A stretch of DNA of 64,000 bases from Echinarachnius parma. Its lineage: Eukaryota; Echinodermata; Echinoidea; Clypeasteroida; Echinarachniidae. The position numbers and the translations under genes were made by a program. The notes under the pieces are model-generated. The model was not told where the DNA came from. It worked only from the letters and a program-made list of their open reading frames with translations, and did not search any database. The DNA lies in NCBI GenBank assembly GCA_037951105.1, contig JBAMJV010003777.1, forward strand, positions 70,001 through 134,000, given 5' to 3'. Shown piece by piece: positions 47,315-58,776 of this stretch (positions are counted from its first letter, which is position 1; every line of letters starts with the position of its first letter).

Positions 47315-50300
47315 TATTATAATTAAAATTAATATCAATAATATGATGATGATATTAATAATAATAATATAGGTTTTCCCATTCATTTTAACACTATCGT
47401 CATTCAATTTCATTAATTTGTCATTCAAATTCGTCCCGAGGAACCACCAGAGCGCAAATCCTAACTTCAATTTCGTCTTTCGTCAATCAATTTCGTCAAA
47501 GATCACACAATTTAGTCATTAGGCACACATTTTCGTCAATTGCAAATCAAATTCGTCGGTCACAGTTGCTGAACACATAAAAGCGAAAGCAATTTCGTCA
47601 ATTGGCAACCAGTTTCATTAAAACTCTATTCAAATTCGTCGCATGGTATAGCCTTATATGCCTGTCTGTGTCATGACTATGTAGATGGTATAGGTGGTTA
47701 GATGGGTATGTATGTGTGTATGTATGTATGTGAGTGTGCGTGTGTGTGTATAATATTTAATATTGTTTAATATTTATACCGTATGTATGTCTTGAAAAAG
47801 AATGTAATGCAATTTGTTGTAAACGTGCTTTTGTGCGTGTTGGTGTGCACACATGCATGTGTGCAAATGTATGTGTGTGTGTAAGTGTGTGCGTATGTTT
47901 TGTGCGTGTGAGTTTGTTTTCGAGTGTATACATGTGTATGTTACCCCCTAACTGATTAGTGTTACAATTAGCAGTTACATCAAGACAATATAGAACAGAA
48001 CATTGCAGTGTAAATACATAGGACGAATTTGAATAGAGTTTTGGCGAAATTGGTTGCCAATTGACGAAATTGCTTTCGCTTTTATGTGTTCAGCAACTGT
48101 GACCGACGAATTTGATTTGCAATTGACGAAAATGTGTGCCTAATGACTAAATTGTGTGATCTTTGACGAAATTGATTGACGAAAGACGAAATTGAAGTTA
48201 GGATTTGCGCTCTGGTGGTTCCTCGGGACGAATTTGAATGACAAATTAATGAAATTGAATGACGATAGTGTTAAAATGAATGGGAAAAACCTATAATAAT
48301 AATAATAATAATGATAATAATAATGATAATAATAAAAAAAAAATATATATAATAATAATAATAATAATACTAATAAAAGTAAGTTGTAATACTTTAGCGC
48401 TCAAAATTATGATACGGACTCATCTCTATAAAGCGATTTACACCATTATTACTCCGGTTACCCCGGATGCAATGCCAGCCCGCACACATTGTGTGCACCA
48501 TCTCCGCTCCCTGAGGAGCATTCCTTCCAATAATCATGCCCCCCCTCCCCCATAATTTGTCCAAAACAAGATTATAAGGGGGAAATAATTATGTGTAAAA
48601 AATAAAGAAATACATAATATGGCGAGCCCCTAATCCCCAATCATTCACGTGCCCCCCCCCCCCCCCCCCCCCCTCCGCCCATCCCGTTACGTACGCGACA
48701 GGTGTATGGTATAAAGGGTATATAATGCCGATAATCCCACCTGTTGGTTATTGTCCACTATGTGAAGTATGAAGCCGCGCAACTCCCTGCACCAATACCG
48801 ATGGCAGCAGGGCGATTCTGTGCAAGGAAGAGAAAATACAAAAGCCCTTGTCACATATCACCGAATAGCGTAAACGGACGCCCGACGGAGATCCAAATTA
48901 TCAATCCGTTCGTTTGCGTTTCGTGTCTGCGAATGCGTTCCTTTTCAGGCGATGTACGTTGCTCTATCCGGGGGGGGGGGGGGAATGTATGCATGAAGCT
49001 ATGGAGGCGACGTTCACCACCGGATAATTTGAATCCGCAAATGTTCTATTCGTCGGGCATCCGTTTACGCTATCCGGGGATATATGACAACACAAAGATA
49101 TTTAATGTATTTTTAGGCTATAATATTGCTTCTAACATTTGCCACACGCAGGAGTTTTTTTTTTTAAATATATATTCTAGGGTAATGTTAAAAAAAAAAA
49201 AATCAGAAAAAAAAAAGTGAGCCTCGATGAAAATACATTTCTCAAATACTTGCCAAAGTCACCCCGCTCTTAACCAACAGTAAGTCAAGTAGATTGTTTT
49301 CGACGACATGGTCCATATTTTATGCTTTTCCAGACAGACCTACACAAAATTGCGATGATAAAATGTAACATTCCTCTCACTAACCTTCGTAGGCGAAGAA
49401 GACCTGCTGTCCGAGAGAGTTCTTGATGATGTACTTGTTCTTCATCTCGATGTTGGTCAAAACTAGGATTGGAAAAGAAGAATTACAAATAAATAAAATG
49501 TACGTAATATCAATAATGCGAAAGTCCCATTTTGACTATAAACTTTCACCAATCTGAAATGTTTATTGCTACATGAAAACATATTACATTATATAGGTTA
49601 TATGCTAGCTGCGGGCAGTGATATTTATTAACTAAGTGATGTTAGATTCAACAGAAATCACTTGGACTCATCATATTTTATTGTTTAGATTTCGTTAACA
49701 GAAAAGTGAAATGGGTTTTGCATTTTTTAAATGTCTCCCTGATAAAAGAAATATTTTATGATAGCAGTCAAAACCAATGGGCAGTATTATTAGGAGACAC
49801 AAGCTGACATGAATTTTCACTTGTTCACTATAATGTATATACATATAGGTAAGCAGTGTTCCTTTCTCCGAAACTAACACACATCATTCTGAAGAATCTT
49901 ACAATGATAGTGGTATATGATGTATATGATATATGTAGGCTATACCGTATATATATAATATATGATTGAAATCTAAAACTTTTGAAATCAATGGAGCAAT
50001 TTAAAATGTGCATGTTAGGAATTGCTTATTAATTTACATGATAATATTTGTTCTATGTTTTGATTCATGGAAGTAAAAAATGGGGTATAATTATAATAAT
50101 CATGATCATAGTAATACACAATGAAATGGTATATTGGCTAATTATCATTTATTAGCTTTTCGCAGGAAATTACAGTTGTTCACCTGTTGAACACTCTAAT
50201 AAAACACCTAATTTCAATACCATGTACATCTTTACATTTCGAGTCTTAATTTAACAGTTTTGTTTGGACATGTTATTATTTTTACCTTCAAAGATCTCGA

Positions 50301-51668
50301 CCTGCAGTTGGATAAGGACCTGGGGGTGTTTCACAAAGATCCTATAAGTTGAACTTGACTCTAAGTTGGACCTAGGGTTAGGGTTATGGAAAAGCCATTT
50401 GTAGCCTTGGAATACAATATATTCAAAAGCAAAAAACAATAATTTAAAACTTTTCATGAATACTGCATCGAGAACATAAAATATCCTTGATAATAGAAAT
50501 ATTATTGTTTTGAATCAACATTATACGCCTTTGAAAAGGTATTTTGTCCTAATTTTTTCAAAGAAACTAGTGGCTTTCCATACTTGTTAAGTCCAACTTA
50601 GGATCTTTGTGAATCACCCCCGGTCTAGTTGGGCCAGGTACTCGAGTCCCTTCGGGCAATCTGGGATGTACCTACTGAATGTACTTAACTAGTTCCTTAT
50701 TAAAACAATTAAAAAAGTCTTATTTTAAATTGCTGATGTTATAATATTTCACCTTCAAAGATCTCGACCTGCTGGTGGATAAGGACCTGGTCCAGTTGGG
50801 TCAGGTACTCGAGTCCCTTGGGGCAACCTGGTACACTGTTCTCTGGCATGGGCATCCACTCACCCGGCAAGCCTGGCTGTTTGTCAACTGTTAGCTGTAA
50901 ATAACATTGACAAGTTGGTCAAGACAAGAGATCAATTTAGCTTGTCAAATTCAACCAAAATTACTTGGAACTTTCTCACTTCTATCATCCATGTATATAC
51001 CTTGTTATTTGGGATATGGTAACATACAAATTAAATGGGTAATGATGGTTATAATTTGTCATGACATATCACCCTAATAATGGAGATATCTATGATTGCC
51101 AGAAAAGTGTTCGGGAACGCTTTCCGATCATAAAGGCGAAATCAATGGGCAGTATAAAATCTGACAGCCGTGTTTTCACGAGTAAAACGCATTACATTTC
51201 TATAAACTTCCACACACTATTCAGAAGAATTTTCTATTCAGATGATATTGGCATGACTGAAATCTCAAATATCCCTTTTGGAAAAATCTTTAATATAAGT
51301 GAATGGATCACTTAAAATACAGTATGGAGAGCAACGGGAGAAGAGCTGAAATTGTCTGTTATAAGGGACACATTTAAACAAAAATCAGAGTGAATTTAAA
51401 TAATTCACACGAATGGACATAAATTGTTTAACTAACTATATCAACTGTATATAGAAATTTGAGAACATTATCATAATTTATATCATCAAGGACGAAATGG
51501 ACGAGTTAGAAGCAGTCTTTTGTGAACAACCGTGAGAGAAAAAGAGGGGGAAACGTATTTGGTTTAGAGGGCGCTTTAGGCAAGTTGAACAAAATAATGG
51601 GAGAACTATATAAAGGTATTACCAAAATTATAGAAAATGGAGAAGAAGAAAAAACTTACCTCTGCCAT
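44884..51668 (-). CDS. PLSCR: Phospholipid scramblase, gene B (nine exons, 253 aa)
   Basis: This is the tandem paralogue of gene A, with the same nine-exon structure, exon lengths and intron phases. The exons are 51668-51660, 50894-50753, 49462-49385, 48817-48741, 47259-47129, 46500-46380, 46019-45917, 45443-45385 and 44925-44884, 762 nt in total. Signatures are [32 protein letters not shown], the Cys cluster [20 protein letters not shown] in the calcium loop, and a C-terminal helix ending EFMLYE. Differences from A include [10 protein letters not shown] in place of [10 protein letters not shown], which loses a Cys. Its introns are shorter than A's, so the gene spans 6.9 kb rather than 14.3 kb. 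A foldback element lies in intron 4, and a relic exon 2 split by a small transposon lies in intron 2. A near-identical copy of its 3' half forms copy C. Confidence 0.93.
45385..45443 (-). CDS. PLSCR: Gene B exon 8
   Basis: This 59-nt exon encodes [20 protein letters not shown] with donor GTAAGTAG. An AAT-type microsatellite begins about 100 nt upstream of the acceptor. Confidence 0.92.
45543..45626. repeat. AAT microsatellite
   Basis: About 28 AAT repeats in intron 7 of gene B, longer than the version in copy C. Ile- and Tyr-rich open frames across it are artefacts. Confidence 0.95.
45751..45798 (-). pseudogene. Relic of scramblase exon 7 (gene B)
   Basis: Counterpart of the relic in copy C, ending in NFSIT-like sequence with a donor GTAAG. 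It lies between exons 7 and 8 of B. Confidence 0.65.
45917..46019 (-). CDS. PLSCR: Gene B exon 7 (calcium-loop exon)
   Basis: This 103-nt exon encodes [19 protein letters not shown], then [15 protein letters not shown], with donor GTAAGT. A truncated relic of the same exon with a good donor lies downstream at 45751-45798. Confidence 0.93.
46063..46315. repeat. Fragment of the AGGGATCTA repeat family (gene B intron 6)
   Basis: Duplicate of 8263-8515 carried with the block, so the insertion predates the duplication. Confidence 0.55.
46380..46500 (-). CDS. PLSCR: Gene B exon 6
   Basis: This 121-nt exon encodes [20 protein letters not shown], then [20 protein letters not shown]. The acceptor is ACTTACAG and the donor GTAATT. 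Two relic copies lie just upstream, at about 46560-46645 and 46725-46812. Confidence 0.93.
46560..46812 (-). pseudogene. Two relics of scramblase exon 6 (gene B)
   Basis: One relic lies at about 46560-46645 and one at 46725-46812. The second retains [12 protein letters not shown] and [12 protein letters not shown] but has an in-frame stop between them, so it cannot encode a normal exon. They correspond one-to-one with the relics in copy C. Confidence 0.78.
47129..47259 (-). CDS. PLSCR: Gene B exon 5 (Cys-rich)
   Basis: This 131-nt exon contains the cluster [16 protein letters not shown] and ends [14 protein letters not shown]. The acceptor is TTGTTCAG and the donor GTAAG. Phase 2 is conserved with A. 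Confidence 0.93.
47372..48291. mobile_element. 920-bp foldback element built on AAWTTCGTC words
   Basis: Inverted repeats of about 270 bp (47372-47640 and 48022-48291) flank a 381-bp centre rich in TGTATG. TA borders both ends (47370-47371 and 48292-48293). Each arm contains about ten copies or near copies of CAATTTCGTC/CAAATTCGTC at irregular spacing. AAT/ATA microsatellites abut both sides. It is in intron 4 of gene B, with no coding capacity. Confidence 0.9.
48741..48817 (-). CDS. PLSCR: Gene B exon 4
   Basis: This 77-nt exon encodes [16 protein letters not shown] then [10 protein letters not shown]. The acceptor is TGCACAG and the donor CAG/GTGGG. It differs from A at S79P, G89L and T93I. 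Confidence 0.92.
49385..49462 (-). CDS. PLSCR: Gene B exon 3
   Basis: This 78-nt exon is identical in protein sequence to exon 3 of gene A. The acceptor is ATCCTAG and the donor GAAG/GTTAGTG, the same slightly weak donor as in A. Confidence 0.93.
50283..50670 (-). pseudogene. Relic of scramblase exon 2, split by a small transposon
   Basis: 50622-50670 and 50283-50323 together match the 3' part of exon 2, including the donor-side CTTTGAAG/GTAAA. The 5' part is missing. The interruption (50324-50620) is a MITE. At several sites the relic resembles gene A's exon 2 more than the intact exon of B beside it. Confidence 0.75.
50324..50620. mobile_element. MITE, GGGTGTTTCACAAAGATCC family, inside relic exon 2
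   Basis: About 297 bp, with ends GGGTGTTTCACAAAGATCCT and AGGATCTTTGTGAATCACCC. The exon sequence ACCTGGTCTAG resumes on the other side. It is a relative of 53394-53701. Confidence 0.8.
50753..50894 (-). CDS. PLSCR: Gene B exon 2
   Basis: This 142-nt exon encodes [20 protein letters not shown] through HQQVEIFE. The acceptor is TTTACAG and the donor GAAG/GTGAAA. A damaged second copy of the exon lies about 85-470 nt downstream. Confidence 0.92.
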
Positions 51669-51748
51669 GGTTGTTTTAGTGAATCACTACTATTGGGTTG
51701 CTCTCCCCAGAAATTCTAAAAGCTTTCCTCTGTAAATTGTAATAATAT
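51660..51748 (-). CDS. PLSCR: Gene B exon 1: 5'UTR end plus start codon
   Basis: ATGGCAGAG (51668-51660) is followed by donor GTAAG. The exon starts after TTATTTTCAG at 51749, as in gene A. The upstream non-coding exon or exons were not located. Confidence 0.85.
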
Positions 51749-52069
51749 CTGAAAATAAATAAGAAAAGAAAAAAAACGAATCAGAAATGCCACATTATAA
51801 ATATCACACGGTTGGATGGAGAAAAATATGAAATTTAATTTTCATAGTCAGAACATGTGACTAATTGCGCAAATTATCTTAGTGATTGGTTCAAATTTGC
51901 ATATTTTCTGATTTGCGATTAATTGCAAAATTACAACCGATTGTAACTCTTTCTGAAACACCACTTATAATGCTAAAAACCATTATTTATTTTCATTCTC
52001 AAATAATGGCGTTGCTTGATATGAGACTTGATATGAGATTGTTTGATATGTATTATAAGAAATCCTATT

Positions 52070-52345
52070 TATACAGGGTGTCCCCCAAAAATGGAAAATT
52101 ATACCAAGAACAGTAATTTGGGTCGAGTAGTTTTTGTTTTAGGAGGCTCCTATTTTGGTCAATATTTACCAAATCAGTGTCTGATAAATCGCACTTCGTG
52201 CCCGTCATAGCATCGAACATGTCCATTCTCTCAGCACACAGCTGAATGCACACTAACAATGGCGTGCGTATTGTTCGTAGTTCGATGCTACGACGGGCAG
52301 AATAGTGCAATAATCAGGCACTGACTTGGTAAAAATTGACAAAAA
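52070..52345. repeat. Mariner-like end and imperfect inverted repeat
   Basis: TA followed by CAGGGTGTCCCCCAAAAATG resembles mariner/Tc1 ends, but no partner end was found. 52153-52215 and 52280-52340 form an imperfect inverted repeat (TTACCAAATCAGTG, CATCGAAC). Confidence 0.35.
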
Positions 52346-52449
52346 TGTGTGTGTGTGGAAAGGTGGGGGCGAATTATTAGAACATTATAGAAAGAGTTGC
52401 AATCTATAATGTTCTAATAATTCGCCCCCACCTTTCCACACACACACAT
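52345..52449. repeat. Perfect hairpin, 45-bp stem and 15-nt loop
   Basis: 52345-52389 is exactly complementary to 52405-52449. The outer part of the stem is a TG/CA run and the inner part contains GGTGGGGGCGAATTATTAG. Confidence 0.9.
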
Positions 52450-53393
52450 ATCAGTCCCGCCACGCTACGTCATGCACTGTATTACGTATACAAAAGTATT
52501 GCAATGGAATATGGATAATAAAACCCATGCATCTGTGGCGTGATTCGGGTTTTCTGGTTTCACGCTTTACCAAATCCTCTGCTATTGATTCCTGATTACT
52601 GATGCCGACGTGTGTTCAAGACCATTCCTAAATGTATTCTTTTTAGGGAAGGATTGGCCGGTACACCTTATGTATCTATGTATTTTTTTCACATACTATT
52701 TCCCCCGTAATGTTTTGTATTGATTTGGGGCAAATCCTTAGGGAGCACGTGCACCACCCCCCCCCCCCCCCCCCCCTTCCGTTTGCGGCTCCATTGGGAA
52801 GCGCCGAACTTTGAATTAAAGAGAAAACAAAAATGATGTCACCATCAAAATAAAGGCCAGAGCCGTAGGAAGGTCAGTGGCATAGCCAGAGGTGGGTAGG
52901 GTAATTTTAACGACAAAGTAAAAGGGGAGAAACTAAATGATGTTGCTTTTTTTTTTAAAGAGGATGAAATTATGAGGATAAAGATTCTATAGATATTGAG
53001 TTAATAATTAAAGCGAACGAGGCGAGGGGCGTGGGATCCAGTCCTGGGAATTTGGGCGAACCCCACATCTCTTATCCGCCCCCTATATATACCCCCGTAT
53101 ACTCGGTAAAGCTACTCCACTGGGAAGCGCATTTAAATTAACGAGTTCAATATTAACCAACATGGTCAAATGAACAATAATCAGATACCATCAAAAGGTC
53201 GCCGTACTAACTAGATCAGAGGCGTATATATATAGTAAGGATAATAAGCAACACAGCGAGAGGGGAAAGGCTGTAAATGTAATAGTTTGGGCGTAGAGGG
53301 GGGAGGGGGGGGGGGGGGGGGCAGGGTATATTGGTAACTGACGATGGAGATGGAGTTCATGTAAGGGAGGGGGTGGGGGATGCGGTCCCAGGG
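52450..53393. other. Upstream flank of gene B, no gene recognised
   Basis: Contains a C20 tract at 52757 and a GTGGCATAGCCAGAGG repeat border at 52872. A G17 tract lies at 53305. No promoter could be identified. Confidence 0.4.
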
Positions 53394-53701
53394 GGGTGTT
53401 TCACAAAGATCCTAAGTTGAACCTAACTCTAAGTTGGACTTAGAAACTATGTAAAGCTGTTAGTTTATTTGAAACAATTTTGTTAAATTTATTTTAAAAG
53501 GCATAAAATGTTGATTCAAATCACTGATATTTTCTATTATCAAGGGGATTTCATGTTTTTGATGTAAAATGTATGAATAAGTCTTAAATTCTTGAATGCT
53601 TGCTTTTGAATATATGTTATTCCAAGGCTACAAATGGCTTTCCATAATTGTTAAGTCCAACTTAAGAGTTAAGTTCAACTTAGGATCTTTGTGAAACACC
53701 C
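53394..53701. mobile_element. MITE, GGGTGTTTCACAAAGATCC family, complete copy
   Basis: About 308 bp, with nearly perfect inverted ends (GTTTCACAAAGATCCTAAGT and its complement). CCAGG lies on both sides, so the target may be CCWGG, matching ACCTGG at the copy in the relic exon. Confidence 0.8.
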
Positions 53702-54966
53702 ACCAGGAGTTTTTAAAACACCACCATTCGGGCAAAGATGCCTTATAATTCCAGGCAAACCACTCGAAAGCTCTTTGGGCCCATCCCTCTCATAGGTATT
53801 CGTTGATGAGAAGCGCAGTTGAATAAACACCTGAGGTCATTATCAACCATGGGAAAACTTTCCTACCATCAAAATAATAATAAAGGTCACTCTCTCACCT
53901 TTTAAGTATTTCGACACGTGTGTTTGTTTGCGTGTACAATACAATCGTAACGCATACAGGACAGGTATGCAGATGAATTCATATGAATGATTTGTAATAA
54001 TAGGCATTTTGTGAGATAGGCATACTTGTGAGATTTGTGACGTAATAGTTTTGTTTTGATAAGTTTTGTATTTTCACCATTTAATTCCATATCCTTTTGC
54101 GGTCTCGATATATTTCTAGAAAGTTCGAACTTTAATTGAAGTATGTTACTTTACACGTATATAATTGTTATCCCATATTGTAGAAAATGATATGTAAAAA
54201 GTTATGGATACATACATACAAATTATTAAATAGATAGATAGGTAAATGAACAAAAAAATAAATCATGTAAACATTAATATCTTTAAAGATATTTGTTTAC
54301 GCTGACATTATACAAACTTTCACACCGTTTGGAGTGGCATTAGACCATATTTCCAAAAGTTTTCATTAGCGTCATTAATATAATAATGCTGTAATTCATG
54401 TTTTATTCATATTTTCTTTGAAAGTAACATTCTCTTTTACTTCCAATGTTTATTCACTCCAACGTTTAATATAATAAAGGAGCTCCGTGGTATAATAAGC
54501 AGTGCAATCACTTTACCGGAGGTTTTTTTTTTTTTTTTGGGGGGGGGGGGGGGAAATATAGGAACACATATTGGTATGATTGGTTACTGTGTAAATTAAG
54601 TTAGCGTTCTTTTGTTTGATGCTTGTATATGTATGTATTACTCATTCTTTCCATTAGCAAGTGTAGTTGTCCATTGACGCAAGGTTTGGGCTATGCCTCA
54701 CCACTAACGATTAGTTCTTTTGTTCATTATGATGTTTTCAAGTTACTGTACATTCGACTGTGTTTTGTTACTTTTTTTTTCAAAAGTTCTATCCGCATGC
54801 TACTGACATTGTATATAGAAAAGGATCTTGCTCTATCTTTCCACAAACTGTTTACTTTTTGCTTTTCTACTGGTTTTGACGTTTTAGTATTTAGTACCTG
54901 CCACTACTGTGACAATAAAGGACTCGCGTTGTGAGCCAAATGAAATAACATGTTAGCTGAAAAGTA

Positions 54967-57900
54967 TATGGTCGATTCCAACGAAAAGTGTACACGGCAT
55001 GTTCAGACCTATTTGATTTTTTTTAAAGGTCCTACAATCTCAATTTTTCTTTGAGCAGATGCATCTTGGCGAGACCTTTCGCGCCATTCAAAATTGTTGA
55101 CCATTGCATTTATATTTTTTTCTACAGGAACAAAAAACCTGCTATTTTTGATCACTTTTGAAAAAATCTCTTAACGTTTTTTTGAGCGGTTAAAATCTTA
55201 GAATGAAGACTTGATACGAATTGGTTTATTTTTACATGGGAAGTTGTTGCATATGTCAGGAATCATTATATGAGTTTTTGTAAGTAACTGGCAATCGTGT
55301 GATTTTTGGTGATTTTTTACCTAGTGGTAAATTTTAAACGTTGCCTACGAATACATTTTTTAGCACTAATAACCTTATTGAAAAAATCATCACACGATTG
55401 AAAATGTGTGCTCAACTTAAACCCTCATGTGTCTACTATTGAAATGCATTATCAAAAATCCTAGTGTTTTTATTGTATAGCCGTCAGAAAAGTCAAAAGC
55501 TGAAAAGGCCCGTTTGGTAAAAAAAATGGCATTACCTACGTATACACTTCATCATGTCGTAGCTTCAATATGTATGTAGATTAGTGAGTGATAACTTAGT
55601 AATAGATGGAATATAGCATAACGCTAATATGTGCAAGGATTTATCGTTTTCAAATAATGATTTTAGGAGATATTCAACAAAATGTGTTGCATTCGTAAGT
55701 AATTTTTAACAAATTAAACGTTACTTACGAATACAAACATGACATAGGGAGTTTGATTCCTGCGCTGACATTATTTCAAACGGCAATATCACGAAGATAT
55801 TTTGGCTATTTGAAGAAAATGAGCGTGTTATGGTATGAAGCAAATTTCTTTTTCATGCGTTATAATATTCATATTTTGGGGGAATTTAGATTACGAGCAC
55901 ACCAGGTTAAAAAAGTTGCCTTTCTTGCCTCATTTCACATAAAACGATTTTCTCCTCCTTGTTTAACAAGCGTAATCATCATATTAATAAATTAATGTAT
56001 GTGTATGATTCGAAGGCATCCTTTGGCAATAGATTAAAATCAAAATAACGATATTCAATGCTTTAATAAGAACATTAATGTGGCATTTTATCATGGGGAC
56101 ACTCTGTATTCGTAGGTAAAATGTACTCGTAAGTAACAAGACAAAAGTAAACTTTCGGATATTAAAGCCCATTTGGATGTCACAATCAACCTGATAAGTG
56201 TGCACTTTCTAAATCCGACCAGATGCTTTCATCATCTAGAGTTTCGACTGAAAATATGATTATTTTTTTTTTACAAAGTTCCGAATACACAAAAATAATG
56301 ATGTCATCATTGATTTTTTAAATCGGTTAATACAAAAAAATGTTTAAAAACCACATGCATCTGATGGCCAACTATCTGCATCAAGATGATCAACCCATTC
56401 GATCCAAAAAGCAATTGCGGTTGTTCGAATTGCATTTTGGTATTTTTGTCTATGAAATTTTCCTTGTAAAAACATATATCATGGAGTCTGTGTACATGGT
56501 ATCTACGTTGACGTATGCACTATGATTTGTGGCGAACAGTTGTATATAAACCACATGATAAGTCGACGTAATCGATTACTTTCATTTGTATTCCAATCAC
56601 ACGAGAGATTGAATCAGATATGGCTCTTTATAAAGTAGGTAAAATACCGAAGAACACACCATTTGATGTCTTAATATTAAGATGGTTAGAATGATATGTA
56701 TCAAATGGCACTTCATGTAATACATTGGCTCAATTTTATTATTTATCTGACAATACACCCTCAGAAAATTTGAAGTGAAAAACAATCAATATGTTTCGCC
56801 TCATTTTCAGCTATATACTGTATCCCAACCGTTCTCCCATTACCTCAGATATATACTTTTTGTATCTTGGGTAGATAGAAAATTCGATGATTTTTTTGTA
56901 ATATCGCAATTGTTTTTTAGTTAGTATATATCTATAAGATGATACAACTTATTAGCACTTATATATTTATCACATATAACAAGAGCATGTACACTGAAAT
57001 ATTGATACTGTTAAACAGGTTATGACTGCTATAAAGATTGATTTAACGGCCATTTTTGTTGTTAAAAAGTAAAATAACGTAATTGAAAACAATGATGATG
57101 CCGTGTTGTGATGTTTTCATATGCTGCCGTTTGATTGTATTAATATTATTGCAGCCTTACGTAATGTACACAGAAATCTCCAAGAATAACGTCGTTTATA
57201 ATATTCTTGATAAATGTAGCACATAATAAGATTAACCTTATATTTTAGCAATTAAAATAATATACTGTAAGACACAAAACTGGAAACAATACGAGTTAAT
57301 CTTAGAAACATTCCAATTAAATTGGAGGGTTCGAATCAAACTAAGTAAGCTGTTGGGATAAGCAGGATTGGCCAATGTGTTTCATTAATATTCAACCCTT
57401 TAAAGAACATGATAAGAGCGCTGTATGAACTGTTTTTTTAGGAATCTCAAATGATCCTTTATTGCATTTATCAAACAGATAATATATTACCACTCATCGT
57501 CTGAGCAATCGTTTCAAATGTATGTTTGTCACCCATATCGGAACTTCTATTTCATGTGCACGCTGATGTATACCTTATACATTGATTCACCCAAATATCA
57601 AAACAAATATATGCCCTCTCTTTGTCTAATTCGTGTTTTCTTTGCTATTTCAGGAACAGTATATATTTACAGACCATAGGTATACAAGTTTTTTTTCGTA
57701 TAGTCAAAATACAGTAATTAACTTTGCCTACTACAGGTATCTTTAAATATGAACAAAATAATGTTACCTACGAACACACTATAATATTCGTTTCTGTATT
57801 ACCCAAAATCGTATACCTAGAAATTCCATATTAAACATCTTCTTACATAATGTTTGCAATATCAATGATGTGGATACTATTGATCAACATTAGGAATTCA

Positions 57901-58695
57901 AATCTATAGTCAGGTTTAAATTTCCAGATGTTCACATTGAATATATATTTTGTTTTGAGGACACCACTTATGGTGTCAGTGTAAATTGTTAGAAGTATTT
58001 TTACACCCAATTGATTGTAAGCACATTTGTATGATCGTATCTCACTTAGAACTGACAAGGGACCCACATATTTCGTGACAGTCACTGTGAATAAAAGGTT
58101 TTTGTTACCTACGTATAAAGTAAATTACATGTTGCCTACGAATACTTATTTTTCACGTACATTGTATATGTGTCATATTTTTGCGCACAAACCTAAATTT
58201 GATATTTTTTGAAAGGGTATTTCCCACTCTTTAAGATAGTGGAAAATAATTCTGATTCACATATTATTAAAGACATTAAGAAAAGTGATACAACCTCATG
58301 TTTTTAAGACAGGAAAATCTCAACACACTAATAAAACATTTGAACTTGAACATTTATAACAGAGTGATGTTTAAAACACAATATGTGAATGTATTCCATG
58401 ATTAGCATCTTATAGATGAAATAAAAGAAAAAGTTTGCATGAAGCAGATTGATTAAGAGTTCCATAATCACATTTTAAAAGTAATTCATCTGCATTCGTA
58501 GGCAACGTTAGGAAATGTACCATTAACTTCTCAAGGCCATTACCTGGCCGTTCGGAAAGATTAGTGATGGCACTTTTTTTCTGGTTATGGTTGACATGTC
58601 TACTTAACATGTGCAAAAGGATTAAACAATCAAAGCAGTTTGAAATTCGAACCTAAAAATATGGCCGTGTACACTTTTCGTTGGAATCGACCATA
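54967..58695. mobile_element. 3.73-kb TIR element with dispersed CCTACGAATAC motifs
   Basis: Terminal inverted repeats of at least 32 bp, TATGGTCGATTCCAACGAAA followed by AGTGTACACGGC, are exact at both ends and flanked by TA (54965-54966 and 58696-58697). The interior is AT-rich with open frames of at most about 80 codons, none recognised. GTTRCYTACGAATAC-like words occur near 55338, 55531, 55690 (reverse), 55719, 56106 (reverse), 56124 (reverse), 57762, 58102, 58129 and 58492 (reverse). It is either a non-autonomous DNA transposon or a decayed autonomous one. The family is unknown to me. Confidence 0.8.
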
Positions 58696-58776
58696 TAGTG
58701 TGTAAAATACGTCCATTTGTTGCCGATATTTTTTTTTAACTACTTGTTAATTGCCTGTTTTACCCACATCGGTTCG

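Noticed and set aside
55753-55995. 80-codon open frame inside the 3.7-kb TIR element
   Set aside because: Too short and AT-driven. It lacks the catalytic residues of any transposase, so it is not offered as the element's gene.
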